Shown here: piece by piece, positions 35,682-43,738 of the stretch
Position numbering within the stretch: position 1 is the stretch's first letter
Layout: each line of letters begins with the position of its first letter
Source of the DNA: Pseudorhodobacter antarcticus
GTDB lineage: Bacteria; Pseudomonadota; Alphaproteobacteria; Rhodobacterales; Rhodobacteraceae
Assembly: GCF_900110135.1 (NCBI RefSeq)
Contig: NZ_FOCO01000019.1
Location: 1-63,441 of the forward strand
Reading direction: 5' to 3'
DNA length: 63,441 nt
Program-made: the position numbers and the translations under genes
The notes under the pieces: model-generated
Told to the model about the DNA's origin: nothing
What the model saw: the letters and a program-made list of their open reading frames with translations, nothing else
The model's database searches: none

Positions 35682-38456
35682 TTATTCCGCGATTTTCTTC
35701 GCAGGGGCCTTTTTCACCGCGGCCTTTTTAGCCGGGGCTTTCTCATCCGCCCCATCCTTCGCCACCGCAACTTTCTTGGCCGGGGCTTTTTTCACAGCCG
35801 CCTTTTTCGGGGCCGCCTTTTTCACAGCCGCCTTTTTCACAGCCGCCTTTTTCGGGGCCGCCTTCTTGGCCGGGGCCTTTTTCGCCCCCGCTTTCCCCGC
35901 CCGTTCGGCCAGCAATTCCAGCGCTTGTTCCACCGAAATATCCGCAGGCTCAATTTCTTTGGGCACCGTCGCGTTCACTTTGCCCCATTTAATATAAGGG
36001 CCGTACCGCCCCGGCAAAACCTGCATCACACCCCCTTCCGGATGCTCGCCCAAATCCTTGATCGGCTCCACCGCCACGCGGGCTTTGCTGTATTTATTGG
36101 CCAAAACCTCTACCGCGCGGTTCATCCCAATCGTGAAAACCTCCTCCACATCCGGCAGGTTCGCATAGACTTTATTATGCTTCACATAGGGGCCATAGCG
36201 GCCAATCGCAGCCTCCACCATCTCACCATCTTCGGGGTGCGGCCCAATCTGGCGCGGCAGTGACAGCAAGGTCAGCGCCTTTTCCAGCGTCATCGCCTCC
36301 GGCCCCCAACCTTTGGGCAAGCTGGCACGCGGCGGTTTTGGAACCTCCTCGGTCGCCTCGCCCCGCTGCACATAGGGGCCGAATCGCCCATTTCGCAGAC
36401 TGATTTGTTCGCCATTATCATCGACGCCCAAAATCTGCCCGTCAGGGGAAATCGCAACCCCTTCATCGCCACCCACCACCGAAATCGGCCGGGTATACCG
36501 ACATTCAGGATAGCTGCCGCACCCAATAAACGCCCCCCCCGACCGCGCGGTTTTCAGGTGCAAACGCCCCTCACCACAGACTGGACACACCCGTGGGTCC
36601 GACCCATCCGCCCGCGCCGGATACAGATGCGGTCCCAAAAACTCGTCAATCTTGGTCAGCACCTCACCAATCCGCAGGTCCGCAGTTTCGGCAATCGCCG
36701 CCGAAAAATCGCGCCAAAACCGGGCCAGCACTTCCTTGTAATCCCGCTCGCCCGCCGACACATCATCCAGCTGCCCTTCAAGGTCAGCCGTGAAATCATA
36801 CTCCACATATTTGCGGAAATAATTCGACAAAAACGCCGTCACCAACCGCCCCTTATCCTCGGGGAACAGCCGGTTTTTATCTTTGCGGACATATTCACGG
36901 TCCACAATCGTGGTCATGATCGAGGCATAGGTCGACGGGCGACCAATCCCCAACTCCTCCATCCGCTTGACCAGCGTCGCCTCAGTATAGCGGGGCGGCG
37001 GCTGGGTGAAATGCTGCGCACCCAAGACTGATTTGCCCGCGTTGGTCACCGCCGATGCCACGCGCAGCGCAGTCCCTTCAATCACCGCATCGCCGTCCGC
37101 GGCCTTCGCAAATGCCTCCGCAAACGCGCCGCCCACAAAATTCGCAGCCTCGCCTTGCATGATCTGCGGCAGGCGGCCCTCATCGCCATCCTCGTCGTCG
37201 CGGCCTTCCTCATACAGCTTGAGGAACCCGTCAAACAGCACCACTTGGCCGGTCGCGCGCAAAACCACCTGCGCATCCTTGCTGCCCACATCAACCGTGG
37301 TTCGTTCCAACCGCGCGGCGGCCATTTGGCTGGCAATCGTCCGCTTCCAAATCAGGTCGTACAGCTTTTTCTGCTCCCCATCGAGGCGCAGATCATCAGC
37401 CGCTTTGTCCATATCGGTGGGGCGAATACATTCATGCGCCTCTTGCGCGTTCTTCGCCTTATTTTTGTAAATCCGCGGGCTGTCTGGCACATATTTATCG
37501 CCATAGCGCGACTTGATCGCGCCGCGCGCATCCCCGATCGCCTCAGGCGCCATGTCAATGCCGTCGGTCCGCATATAGGTGATGTGCCCGGCCTCATACA
37601 GCCGTTGTGCAGCCCCCATGCATTGCTTGGCGCCCATGCCAAACTTGCGGCTCGCCTCTTGCTGCAGGGTCGATGTCATGAAGGGTGGGGATGGGTTACG
37701 CGACGCGGGCTTTGCTTCCACCGACAGCACAGTCAATGTTCGATTTGTGACAGCCTGCACGGCCAAATCGGCAGCTTCAACATTCCCAATGTCAAATTTT
37801 TCCAACTTTTTGCCGCCCAGAACAGTCAGCCGCACATCATAATCTTGGCCGCGCGGGGTTTGCAGCCGGGCGTTTACCCCCCAAAATTCGCGGGCGCGAA
37901 AGGCCTCAATCTCCATCTCGCGTTCCACGATCAAGCGCAGGCAAACCGATTGTACGCGCCCCGCCGATTTGGCCCCCGGCAATTTGCGCCACAGCACGGG
38001 CGACAGCGTGAACCCCACCAAATAGTCCAGCGCGCGGCGCGCAAGATAGGCATCAACCAGCGGCACATCGATCTGGCGCGGGTTTTTCATCGCCTCGGTC
38101 ACGGCGGCTTTGGTGATAGCGTTGAACGTGACGCGGCTGACCTTGGTGTCGGGCTTGATGCTTTTCACCAGCGCCTCTTGCAGGTGCCACGAAATCGCCT
38201 CCCCCTCACGGTCAGGGTCGGTCGCGAGGATCAATTCGTTGTCAGTTTTCATCGCATCCGCAATCGCCTTCAGATGCTTTTTGCTGTCCGCCGCCACTTC
38301 CCATTTCATCGCGAAATCGGCTTCGGTATCGACCGATCCATCCTTGGGCGGCAGGTCGCGCACATGGCCAAACGATGCCAGAACGGTGTAATTGGAGCCG
38401 AGATATTTGTTGATTGTCTTGGCCTTAGCGGGCGATTCGACGACGACAACAGCCAT
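35682..38456 (-). CDS. topA: DNA topoisomerase I with Lys/Ala-rich histone-like tail
   Basis: 924 residues from the ATG at 38456 (MAVVVVESPAKAKTINKYLG), the TOPRIM start; the longer frame to 38525 is rejected. Catalytic blocks are ATDPDREGEAISWHL, YLARRALDYLVGFTLSPVLWRKLPGAKSAGRVQS and GHITYMRTDGIDM with the active-site Tyr. One four-Cys zinc finger (CPVCGEGRLHLKTARSGGAF, then CGSYPEC) is retained, followed by repeated small modules (GRFGPYVQRG, GRYGPYVKHN, GRYGPYIKWG). The last about 75 residues are Lys-Lys-Ala-Ala/Pro-Lys repeats resembling histone H1, presumably a DNA-binding tail. It relaxes negative supercoils. Confidence 0.95.
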   Translation of the reverse strand: MAVVVVESPAKAKTINKYLGSNYTVLASFGHVRDLPPKDGSVDTEADFAMKWEVAADSKKHLKAIADAMKTDNELILATDPDREGEAISWHLQEALVKSIKPDTKVSRVTFNAITKAAVTEAMKNPRQIDVPLVDAYLARRALDYLVGFTLSPVLWRKLPGAKSAGRVQSVCLRLIVEREMEIEAFRAREFWGVNARLQTPRGQDYDVRLTVLGGKKLEKFDIGNVEAADLAVQAVTNRTLTVLSVEAKPASRNPSPPFMTSTLQQEASRKFGMGAKQCMGAAQRLYEAGHITYMRTDGIDMAPEAIGDARGAIKSRYGDKYVPDSPRIYKNKAKNAQEAHECIRPTDMDKAADDLRLDGEQKKLYDLIWKRTIASQMAAARLERTTVDVGSKDAQVVLRATGQVVLFDGFLKLYEEGRDDEDGDEGRLPQIMQGEAANFVGGAFAEAFAKAADGDAVIEGTALRVASAVTNAGKSVLGAQHFTQPPPRYTEATLVKRMEELGIGRPSTYASIMTTIVDREYVRKDKNRLFPEDKGRLVTAFLSNYFRKYVEYDFTADLEGQLDDVSAGERDYKEVLARFWRDFSAAIAETADLRIGEVLTKIDEFLGPHLYPARADGSDPRVCPVCGEGRLHLKTARSGGAFIGCGSYPECRYTRPISVVGGDEGVAISPDGQILGVDDNGEQISLRNGRFGPYVQRGEATEEVPKPPRASLPKGWGPEAMTLEKALTLLSLPRQIGPHPEDGEMVEAAIGRYGPYVKHNKVYANLPDVEEVFTIGMNRAVEVLANKYSKARVAVEPIKDLGEHPEGGVMQVLPGRYGPYIKWGKVNATVPKEIEPADISVEQALELLAERAGKAGAKKAPAKKAAPKKAAVKKAAVKKAAPKKAAVKKAPAKKVAVAKDGADEKAPAKKAAVKKAPAKKIAE

Positions 38457-38569
38457 AAATACCTCTTTCAAAAACCGTTTGTGCTTTAGCGGAGTTAGAT
38501 GTGGCTGAATGGGGGGCAATGTCAATGGAGCGGGCGCCCAATCGGAAATCGCGCGCCGATTGCCCTAGT

Positions 38570-38591
38570 GGTCGCCTTGGTTTTAGCGACC
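38570..38591 (-). terminator. Hairpins in the topA-dprA gap
   Basis: GGTCGC/GCGACC (38570-38591) abuts the dprA stop, and CAATCGG/CCGATTG (38539-38562) lies beyond it. Neither has a long T run. They may weaken read-through from dprA into topA. Confidence 0.45.
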
Positions 38592-39764
38592 TTACACCGC
38601 GCGCGACAACAGCCCGCCGGGTTGGCGCAGCACTTTGCCCTCCAGCTCCAGCATCAGCAACTGAGGCGTGATCTGGGCCGGCGGCATCGCCAAATCACGG
38701 ATCAATTGATCCTCTGCCAAGGGGCTGGGGCCAAGGCGGGCAAGGATTTGGCTGTGCAGGTTGGACATATCCGCCAGCGGACGGCGCGCGGGGACTGGAC
38801 CCGGAAGCGGGGCGGGATGCGGCACAGGTTGGCGCGGTGGAGCGGCGGCTTGCGGCAAACAGGTGCCAATCGCCTCAATCACATCTGACGATGACCGCAC
38901 CAAGGTGGCCCCATCGCGGATCAGCATGTTGCACCCCGCCGCGCGGGCATCAAACGGATGGCCGGGCACTGCCAGCACCTCTCGCCCTTGGTCAAGCGCG
39001 TTGCGCGCGGTGATCAGGCTGCCAGACCGCGCCGCCGCCTCCACCACCACCACCGCAAGTGACAGCCCAGACACCAACCGATTGCGCAGGGGGAAATGGC
39101 GGGCTTGTGGCGCAAGGCCCATCGGTTGTTCCGATATACGGCAGCCTTTGGCGGCAATATCCAGCGCCAATTGCGTATTTTCCTCGGGGTAGATCACATC
39201 CACGCCGCCCGCCTGCACCGCCACGGTGCCCAGCGCCAATGCCGCCTTGTGCGCCGCCGCATCAATGCCGCGCGCCAAGCCAGAAATGGTGACAAACCCG
39301 CGTTCGCCCAGCGTTTCGGCCAGCCGTGTCGCCATCCGCACTCCAAGGCTGGAGGCGTTGCGCGCCCCCACCATCGCGACGCCGGGCCGGTTCAGCAAGC
39401 GAACATCGCCCAGCGCCCAAATCAGGGGCGGCGCATCGTTCAGGTCATAAAGTGCTGTGGGATAAGTCGCCTCCCCCCAGCAGATCATCTGCGCACCCGC
39501 AACGCGGCCCAGCATCATTTCATGCTGCGCCACCTCCACCAGGCAAATGCTGTACTGTTCCACCCCAGCGGCCGCCGCAATGTCAGGCAAGGCCAGCAGC
39601 GCAGCAGACGCCGTACCATGTTCCGCGATCAGGCGGTGAAAGGTGACAGGCCCCACCCGCCGCGACCGGATCAAGCGCAGCCACGCCAGACGTTCCACCG
39701 CCGAGAGATCGGGTTGGCCGGGTTCGGGCCGCGCTGCAACATGATCAAACAGGTCCGAATCCAT
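38592..39764 (-). CDS. dprA: DNA-processing protein DprA
   Basis: 390 residues from the ATG at 39764 (MDSDLFDHVAARPEPGQPDL). The N-terminal SAM-like region is AVERLAWLRLIRSRRVGPVTF. The Rossmann-fold DprA/Smf domain has VAMVGARNASSLGVRMATRLAE, TISGLARGIDAAAHKAAL, GTVAVQAGGVDVIYP and EQPMG. A C-terminal winged helix (ILARLGPSPLAEDQLIRDLAMPPAQI) follows a Pro-rich linker. DprA loads RecA on incoming single-stranded DNA during transformation. No other competence gene is in the window. Confidence 0.94.
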   Translation of the reverse strand: MDSDLFDHVAARPEPGQPDLSAVERLAWLRLIRSRRVGPVTFHRLIAEHGTASAALLALPDIAAAAGVEQYSICLVEVAQHEMMLGRVAGAQMICWGEATYPTALYDLNDAPPLIWALGDVRLLNRPGVAMVGARNASSLGVRMATRLAETLGERGFVTISGLARGIDAAAHKAALALGTVAVQAGGVDVIYPEENTQLALDIAAKGCRISEQPMGLAPQARHFPLRNRLVSGLSLAVVVVEAAARSGSLITARNALDQGREVLAVPGHPFDARAAGCNMLIRDGATLVRSSSDVIEAIGTCLPQAAAPPRQPVPHPAPLPGPVPARRPLADMSNLHSQILARLGPSPLAEDQLIRDLAMPPAQITPQLLMLELEGKVLRQPGGLLSRAV

Positions 39765-39903
39765 AGGATGCCTTTTGGTTACCTGCCGTTCACCTTTCCT
39801 AAAATGGATTAACAGAAGGTGAATCCCGGTGAAAATCACCCCGCCCCGCAAATTTTTTGCACTGTTGATTGGCAAACGGGCAACAACCGACTATGTCACC
39901 ACA

Positions 39904-40341
39904 ATGTTTGAAGCACTCCTTCGCCGTTTGACGGCCCCGACCCCAGATCGTTTGGCCGCACCCGACGCCGCTTTGGCACTGGCGGCCTTGTTGGTGCGGC
40001 TTGCCCGCGCTGATGGCGACTATGCCCCAAGTGAGGTGGCGCGGATTGACCGGGTTTTGGCCGCGCGCCATGCGCTGTCGCCCAGCGCCGCTGCCCAATT
40101 GCGCGCCCAAGCCGAGGTGTTGGAGGCGCAAGCCCCTGACACCGTCCGCTTTACCCGCGCGCTAAAGGATGCGACCGCGTTGGAGGATCGCGCAGAACTG
40201 GTGCAGGCCATGTGGTCCGTGGCGCTGGCCGACACCACGCGGGACGCCGCCGAAGATCAGTTGATGCGGCTGGTATCCAACCTTTTGGGGCTGACAGATC
40301 AGCAGTCGGCATTGGCCCGGCAAAAGGCTGCGCAAGCGTGA
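39904..40341 (+). CDS. TerB-family protein
   Basis: 145 residues from the ATG at 39904 (MFEALLRRLTAPTPDRLAAP); the frame to 39829 is a less likely extension. A TerB helical domain is seen: LAALLVRLARADGDYAPSEVARIDRVL and ELVQAMWSVALADTTRDAAEDQLMRLVSNLLGLTDQQ, each repeat with the acidic metal-binding motif (ADGDY; the second is degenerate). TerB proteins are linked to tellurite and stress responses, but stand-alone copies are common and uncharacterised. It overlaps the next gene by 4 bases. Confidence 0.8.
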   Translation: MFEALLRRLTAPTPDRLAAPDAALALAALLVRLARADGDYAPSEVARIDRVLAARHALSPSAAAQLRAQAEVLEAQAPDTVRFTRALKDATALEDRAELVQAMWSVALADTTRDAAEDQLMRLVSNLLGLTDQQSALARQKAAQA

Positions 40342-41087
40342 TTGCGGCGCTGCCGATGTATGATTTTGAAGATATGACTGCCGCAAATGATGCCTTTTGG
40401 GCACAGGTTGCAAATGGGTTGCGCGCTGCGGGCGTGGCAGCACCCGCCCATTTGACGCGCGGCCGGGACCTTTGGGACATCTGGCAATCGCCAGATTTGG
40501 TGTTGGCGCAAACCTGTGGCTATCCGTTTCGTGCCCGCCTTGCGCCCCATGTGGGTTTGGTCGGGACGCCCGATTACGCGGTGGAGGGCTGTGCGCCGGG
40601 GTATTATTGCAGCCTGTTTATCGCCCGCGCGACGGACCCGCGCAGCGATTTGGCCGCGTTTGACGGCACGCCCTTGGCCTATAATGAAGCGATGTCGCAA
40701 TCGGGTTGGGCGGCCCCGCAAAACCATGCAGCACAACATGGGCTGCACTTTCCTGCGGGGCCATTGACGGGCGCACACCGCGAAACCGCTTTGGCGATTG
40801 CCGATGGCCGCGCCGATCTGGGGGCGGTGGACGCGGTGACCTGGCGGCATTTGCAGCGGGTGGAACCGGCGGTGGCGGGGCTGCGCGTGGTGGCGCGCAC
40901 CATGCCCACGCCGGGCCTGCCCTTTATCACGGCGCGCCAGAACCCAGCGTGCGTGATTTTTGACGTGTTGGCACAAACCATCGCCGGGCTGCCGCCCGAG
41001 ATGCGGGCGATTCTGGGCCTGCGCGGTATGGTTGCTATTCCAGCGGCGGAGTATATGGCGGTGCCAAACCCGGCCCCGCCCGCCTGA
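40338..41087 (+). CDS. PhnD-like substrate-binding-domain protein, unaccompanied by a transporter
   Basis: 249 residues starting at the GTG at 40338 that overlaps the TerB stop (GTGA). It has IAALPMYDFEDMTAANDAFW, LVLAQTCGYPFRARL, YYCSLFIARATDPRSDLAAFDGTPLAYNEAMSQSG and GRADLGAVDAVTWRHL. This is the PF12974/PhnD phosphonate-type binding fold. No signal peptide is present, so it is probably cytoplasmic or the start is misplaced. It has no matching permease or ATPase next to it; the downstream ABC genes are of the amino-acid type. Ligand unknown. Confidence 0.75.
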   Translation: MIAALPMYDFEDMTAANDAFWAQVANGLRAAGVAAPAHLTRGRDLWDIWQSPDLVLAQTCGYPFRARLAPHVGLVGTPDYAVEGCAPGYYCSLFIARATDPRSDLAAFDGTPLAYNEAMSQSGWAAPQNHAAQHGLHFPAGPLTGAHRETALAIADGRADLGAVDAVTWRHLQRVEPAVAGLRVVARTMPTPGLPFITARQNPACVIFDVLAQTIAGLPPEMRAILGLRGMVAIPAAEYMAVPNPAPPA

Positions 41088-41193
41088 AACCAGATCGAAA
41101 CCGCCGGTGACGCAGCGCCCCCTAAGCGTAGTGGGTTGCAAAGCCCGTTTTTTTGCGCCCTAATTTGGCAACACCGCCGCACCCCAAAAGGAA

Positions 41194-42015
41194 ATGCTTG
41201 TTGTGACTGCCCAAACCCGCCCTGCGATTGATTCTGGCCTTGATGCCGACAGCGCCATGCCTGTCATTGAAATCCGGGGCTTGCACAAAAGCTATGGCAA
41301 TTTGGAGGTGCTGAAAGGCATTGATATGGTGGCCCCGCGCGGGCATGTGGTTTCGCTGATCGGATCATCGGGATCGGGAAAATCCACCTTGCTGCGCTGC
41401 TGTAATTTGCTGGAGGACAGTCAGGCCGGCACCATCACCTTTGAAGGCGAGGCGGTTGCATGGCGCGGCGAGGGGTTGAAACGCCACCCCGCCGACCGTG
41501 CCCAAGTCACCCGTATCCGCACCAATTTGTCGATGGTGTTCCAGCAGTTCAACCTGTGGGCGCATATGACCATCCTGCAAAACGTGATGGAAGCGCCCGT
41601 GACCGTGCTGAAACGTGACCCGGCCGAGGTGGCTGAAAAGGCGCGCTATTATTTGGATAAGGTGGGGATTGGCGACAAGGCCGATGCGTGGCCTGCGATG
41701 CTGTCGGGCGGCCAACAACAGCGCGCAGCCATTGCGCGCGCGCTGTGCATGGAACCCCGCGCCCTGCTGTTTGACGAACCCACATCCGCTTTGGACCCCG
41801 AGTTGGAGCAAGAGGTGGTGCGCGTGATCAAAGCGCTGGCCGAGGAGGGCCGCACGATGTTGCTGGTCACCCATGACATGCGATTGGCCGCCGATGTGTC
41901 GGACCATGTCGTGTTCTTGCACCAAGGCCGGACCGAGGAAGAAGGCCCGCCTGACCAATTGTTTGGAAATCCGCAATCGGACCGCTTGCGCGGCTTTATT
42001 TCTGCGGGCGGCTAA
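41194..42015 (+). CDS. Polar amino-acid-type ABC transporter ATP-binding protein
   Basis: 273 residues. The true start may be the ATG at 41194 or the Met at 41260 (MPVIEIRGLHKSYGNLEVLK), with the domain beginning at the latter. Walker A is GSSGSGKST, the signature LSGGQQQRAAIARAL, Walker B LLFDEPTSALDPE, and the H-loop VTHDM. It is of the HisP/GlnQ group (the FEGEAVAWRGEGLKRHPAD insertion matches HisP-like ATPases). It energises the permeases encoded downstream. First gene of a five-gene run ending in a glutamine-synthetase-like ligase. Confidence 0.9.
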   Translation: MLVVTAQTRPAIDSGLDADSAMPVIEIRGLHKSYGNLEVLKGIDMVAPRGHVVSLIGSSGSGKSTLLRCCNLLEDSQAGTITFEGEAVAWRGEGLKRHPADRAQVTRIRTNLSMVFQQFNLWAHMTILQNVMEAPVTVLKRDPAEVAEKARYYLDKVGIGDKADAWPAMLSGGQQQRAAIARALCMEPRALLFDEPTSALDPELEQEVVRVIKALAEEGRTMLLVTHDMRLAADVSDHVVFLHQGRTEEEGPPDQLFGNPQSDRLRGFISAGG

Positions 42016-42054
42016 GGCACAAAGACCTATCAAAAAAACCAACGGGAGACGACA

Positions 42055-42777
42055 ATGAAAAACCTGATCTTGACCACCGCGCTTTTGGCGCTGACTGCCG
42101 GTTCTGCAATGGCGCAAACTGTGCGCATGGGCACCGAAGGCGCCTACCCTCCCTACAACTTCATCAACGACAAAGGCGAAGTTGACGGGTTTGAACGCGA
42201 GCTGGGCGACAAGCTGTGCGAAATGGCGGCGCTGACCTGCGAATGGGTGACCACCGATTGGGACGGGATTATCCCCAACCTGCAATCTGGCAACTATGAC
42301 ACCATCATCGCGGGCATGAACATCACCGCCGAACGGGCCGAGGTTTTGGCCTTCACCCAAAACTACATCCCGCCCGCAAGCTCTGCCTATATGGCGTTGG
42401 ATGCGGGCACCGATGTGATGAAGGGCGTGATTGCAGCCCAAACCGGCACAGTGCAGGCCGCACATGTGGCCGCCAGCGGCGCGACCTTGTTGGAATTTGC
42501 GACCCCGGATGAAACCGTGGCTGCAATGCGCAACGGTGAAGCGGACGCAGTGTTTGCCGACAAGGATTATCTGGTCCCAATTTTGGACGAATCCGCTGGC
42601 AAATTCGCTTGGGCCGGGACCGAAGTGCAGATCGGGGATGGTGTGGGCATGGGCCTGCGCAAATCCGACACCGAATTGGTGGAAAAGTTCAACGCAGGCA
42701 TCACCGCGATGAAGGCGGACGGATCGTTGAACACCCTGATCACCAAGTGGTTTGGCGAAAAAGCAGTGACGTTTTGA
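42055..42777 (+). CDS. Amino-acid/polyamine-type ABC transporter substrate-binding protein
   Basis: 240 residues with a signal peptide (MKNLILTTALLALTAGSAMA). The SBP family 3 fold shows VRMGTEGAYPPYNFINDKGEVDGFERELGDKLC, WDGIIPNLQSGNYDTIIAGMNITAERAE and NGEADAVFADKDYL. The closest known group is lysine/arginine/ornithine binding proteins. The canonical Arg in the ligand-carboxylate-binding segment is not evident in MNITAERAE (usually S/T-x-x-x-E-R). The ligand may be an amine or amino acid; the ligase gene downstream suggests an amine. A strong hairpin follows the gene. Confidence 0.88.
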   Translation: MKNLILTTALLALTAGSAMAQTVRMGTEGAYPPYNFINDKGEVDGFERELGDKLCEMAALTCEWVTTDWDGIIPNLQSGNYDTIIAGMNITAERAEVLAFTQNYIPPASSAYMALDAGTDVMKGVIAAQTGTVQAAHVAASGATLLEFATPDETVAAMRNGEADAVFADKDYLVPILDESAGKFAWAGTEVQIGDGVGMGLRKSDTELVEKFNAGITAMKADGSLNTLITKWFGEKAVTF

Positions 42778-42793
42778 TCTGATCTAAACCTGC

Positions 42794-42842
42794 GGCAGCG
42801 CACCCTTTTAGGACCTTTTCCGTGGAAAAGGCGTGCGCTGCC
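42794..42842 (+). terminator. Large nested stem-loop between binding-protein and permease genes
   Basis: Outer arms GGCAGCGCAC (42794-42803) and GTGCGCTGCC (42833-42842) are perfect and enclose a second perfect stem, CCTTTTCC (42814-42821) with GGAAAAGG (42824-42831). It probably ends or protects much of the binding-protein mRNA, so permease is made at a lower level. Confidence 0.75.
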
Positions 42843-42856
42843 ACATCGGAATTTTT

Positions 42857-43738
42857 ATGTTTTTAAGCTGCGCCGACCCATCCCTCCTTGACGGCCTGAA
42901 CTGGCTGGCCTGCTACCTGACCACAGGCAAGCATTTCGATTTCTATTGGTCCTTTGTCACCGTGCTGGTGTTGCTGGCCGTGACCGCCCCCACAGCTCTT
43001 GCCTTTGGCTTCGGAGGCGCGATGCTGGCCCGGTCACAGCATTTGCCACTGCGCATTATTGGCAAAGGGTACACCGCGATGGTGCGCGGCGTGCCCGATA
43101 TTGTGTTTTTTCTGTTCTTTGTCATTGCTTTGGACCAAGGCATCGAATGGGCCGTGCATCAAGTGCGCTGCCCCGATTGGACCGACCCCATTCGCAATGG
43201 TCTGGAATTCCGGGTCTGCCCGCAGGCGAAAGTGCCGAACAATTCGGCGGCGCAAGTGTGGCATTCCCTTTACGGGTTTGCGCTGGCGGTGGTGACGTTT
43301 GCGCTGGTGTTTGGGGCGTTTGCGGCCAATGTGATTTACGGCGCGATGCAGGCAGTGCCCCACACACAACTGGAAACCGCCGAGGCGTATGGCATGTCGC
43401 CCCGCCAAGTGTTCCACCGCGTGTTGGTGCCGCAAATGTGGGTGTTTGCGCTGCCCGGATTGTCGAACCTGTGGTTGATTTTGATCAAGGCGACGCCGCT
43501 TTTGTTTTTGCTGGGTGTCCAAGATATTGTGTATTGGGCGCGCGAACTTGGCGGCATGAAAACCGGTGCGTTTGATTATCCGCACCCCGATTGGCGGCTG
43601 TATTATTTCCTGTTTTTGCTGGTGTTTTACCTGTGTATGACCAAGCTGTCTGAAGTTTATTTGAACCGTTTGCAAAACCACCTTAGCCGGGGCCAAGCGA
43701 CCGCTGCGGGTGAAGCGCAGCGAAAGGGGATTGCATGA
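42857..43738 (+). CDS. Amino-acid-type ABC transporter permease 1
   Basis: About 293 residues from the ATG at 42857 (MFLSCADPSLLDGLNWLACY). The longer GTG start at 42833 would lie inside the 3' arm of the hairpin and is disfavoured. Membrane helices flank a His/Glu/Met-type permease loop (LETAEAYGMSPRQVFHRVLVPQMWVFALPGLSNLW). The segment GYTAMVRGVPDIVFFLFFVIALDQGIEW is typical of HisQ-like subunits. Its stop overlaps the start of permease 2. Confidence 0.88.
   Translation: MFLSCADPSLLDGLNWLACYLTTGKHFDFYWSFVTVLVLLAVTAPTALAFGFGGAMLARSQHLPLRIIGKGYTAMVRGVPDIVFFLFFVIALDQGIEWAVHQVRCPDWTDPIRNGLEFRVCPQAKVPNNSAAQVWHSLYGFALAVVTFALVFGAFAANVIYGAMQAVPHTQLETAEAYGMSPRQVFHRVLVPQMWVFALPGLSNLWLILIKATPLLFLLGVQDIVYWARELGGMKTGAFDYPHPDWRLYYFLFLLVFYLCMTKLSEVYLNRLQNHLSRGQATAAGEAQRKGIA

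Noticed and set aside
39765-39903. Replication origin in the dprA-terB gap
   Set aside because: Only 139 bases, no cluster of DnaA boxes and no typical origin neighbours such as hemE, parAB or gidAB. The skew switch is reported separately without claiming an origin here.
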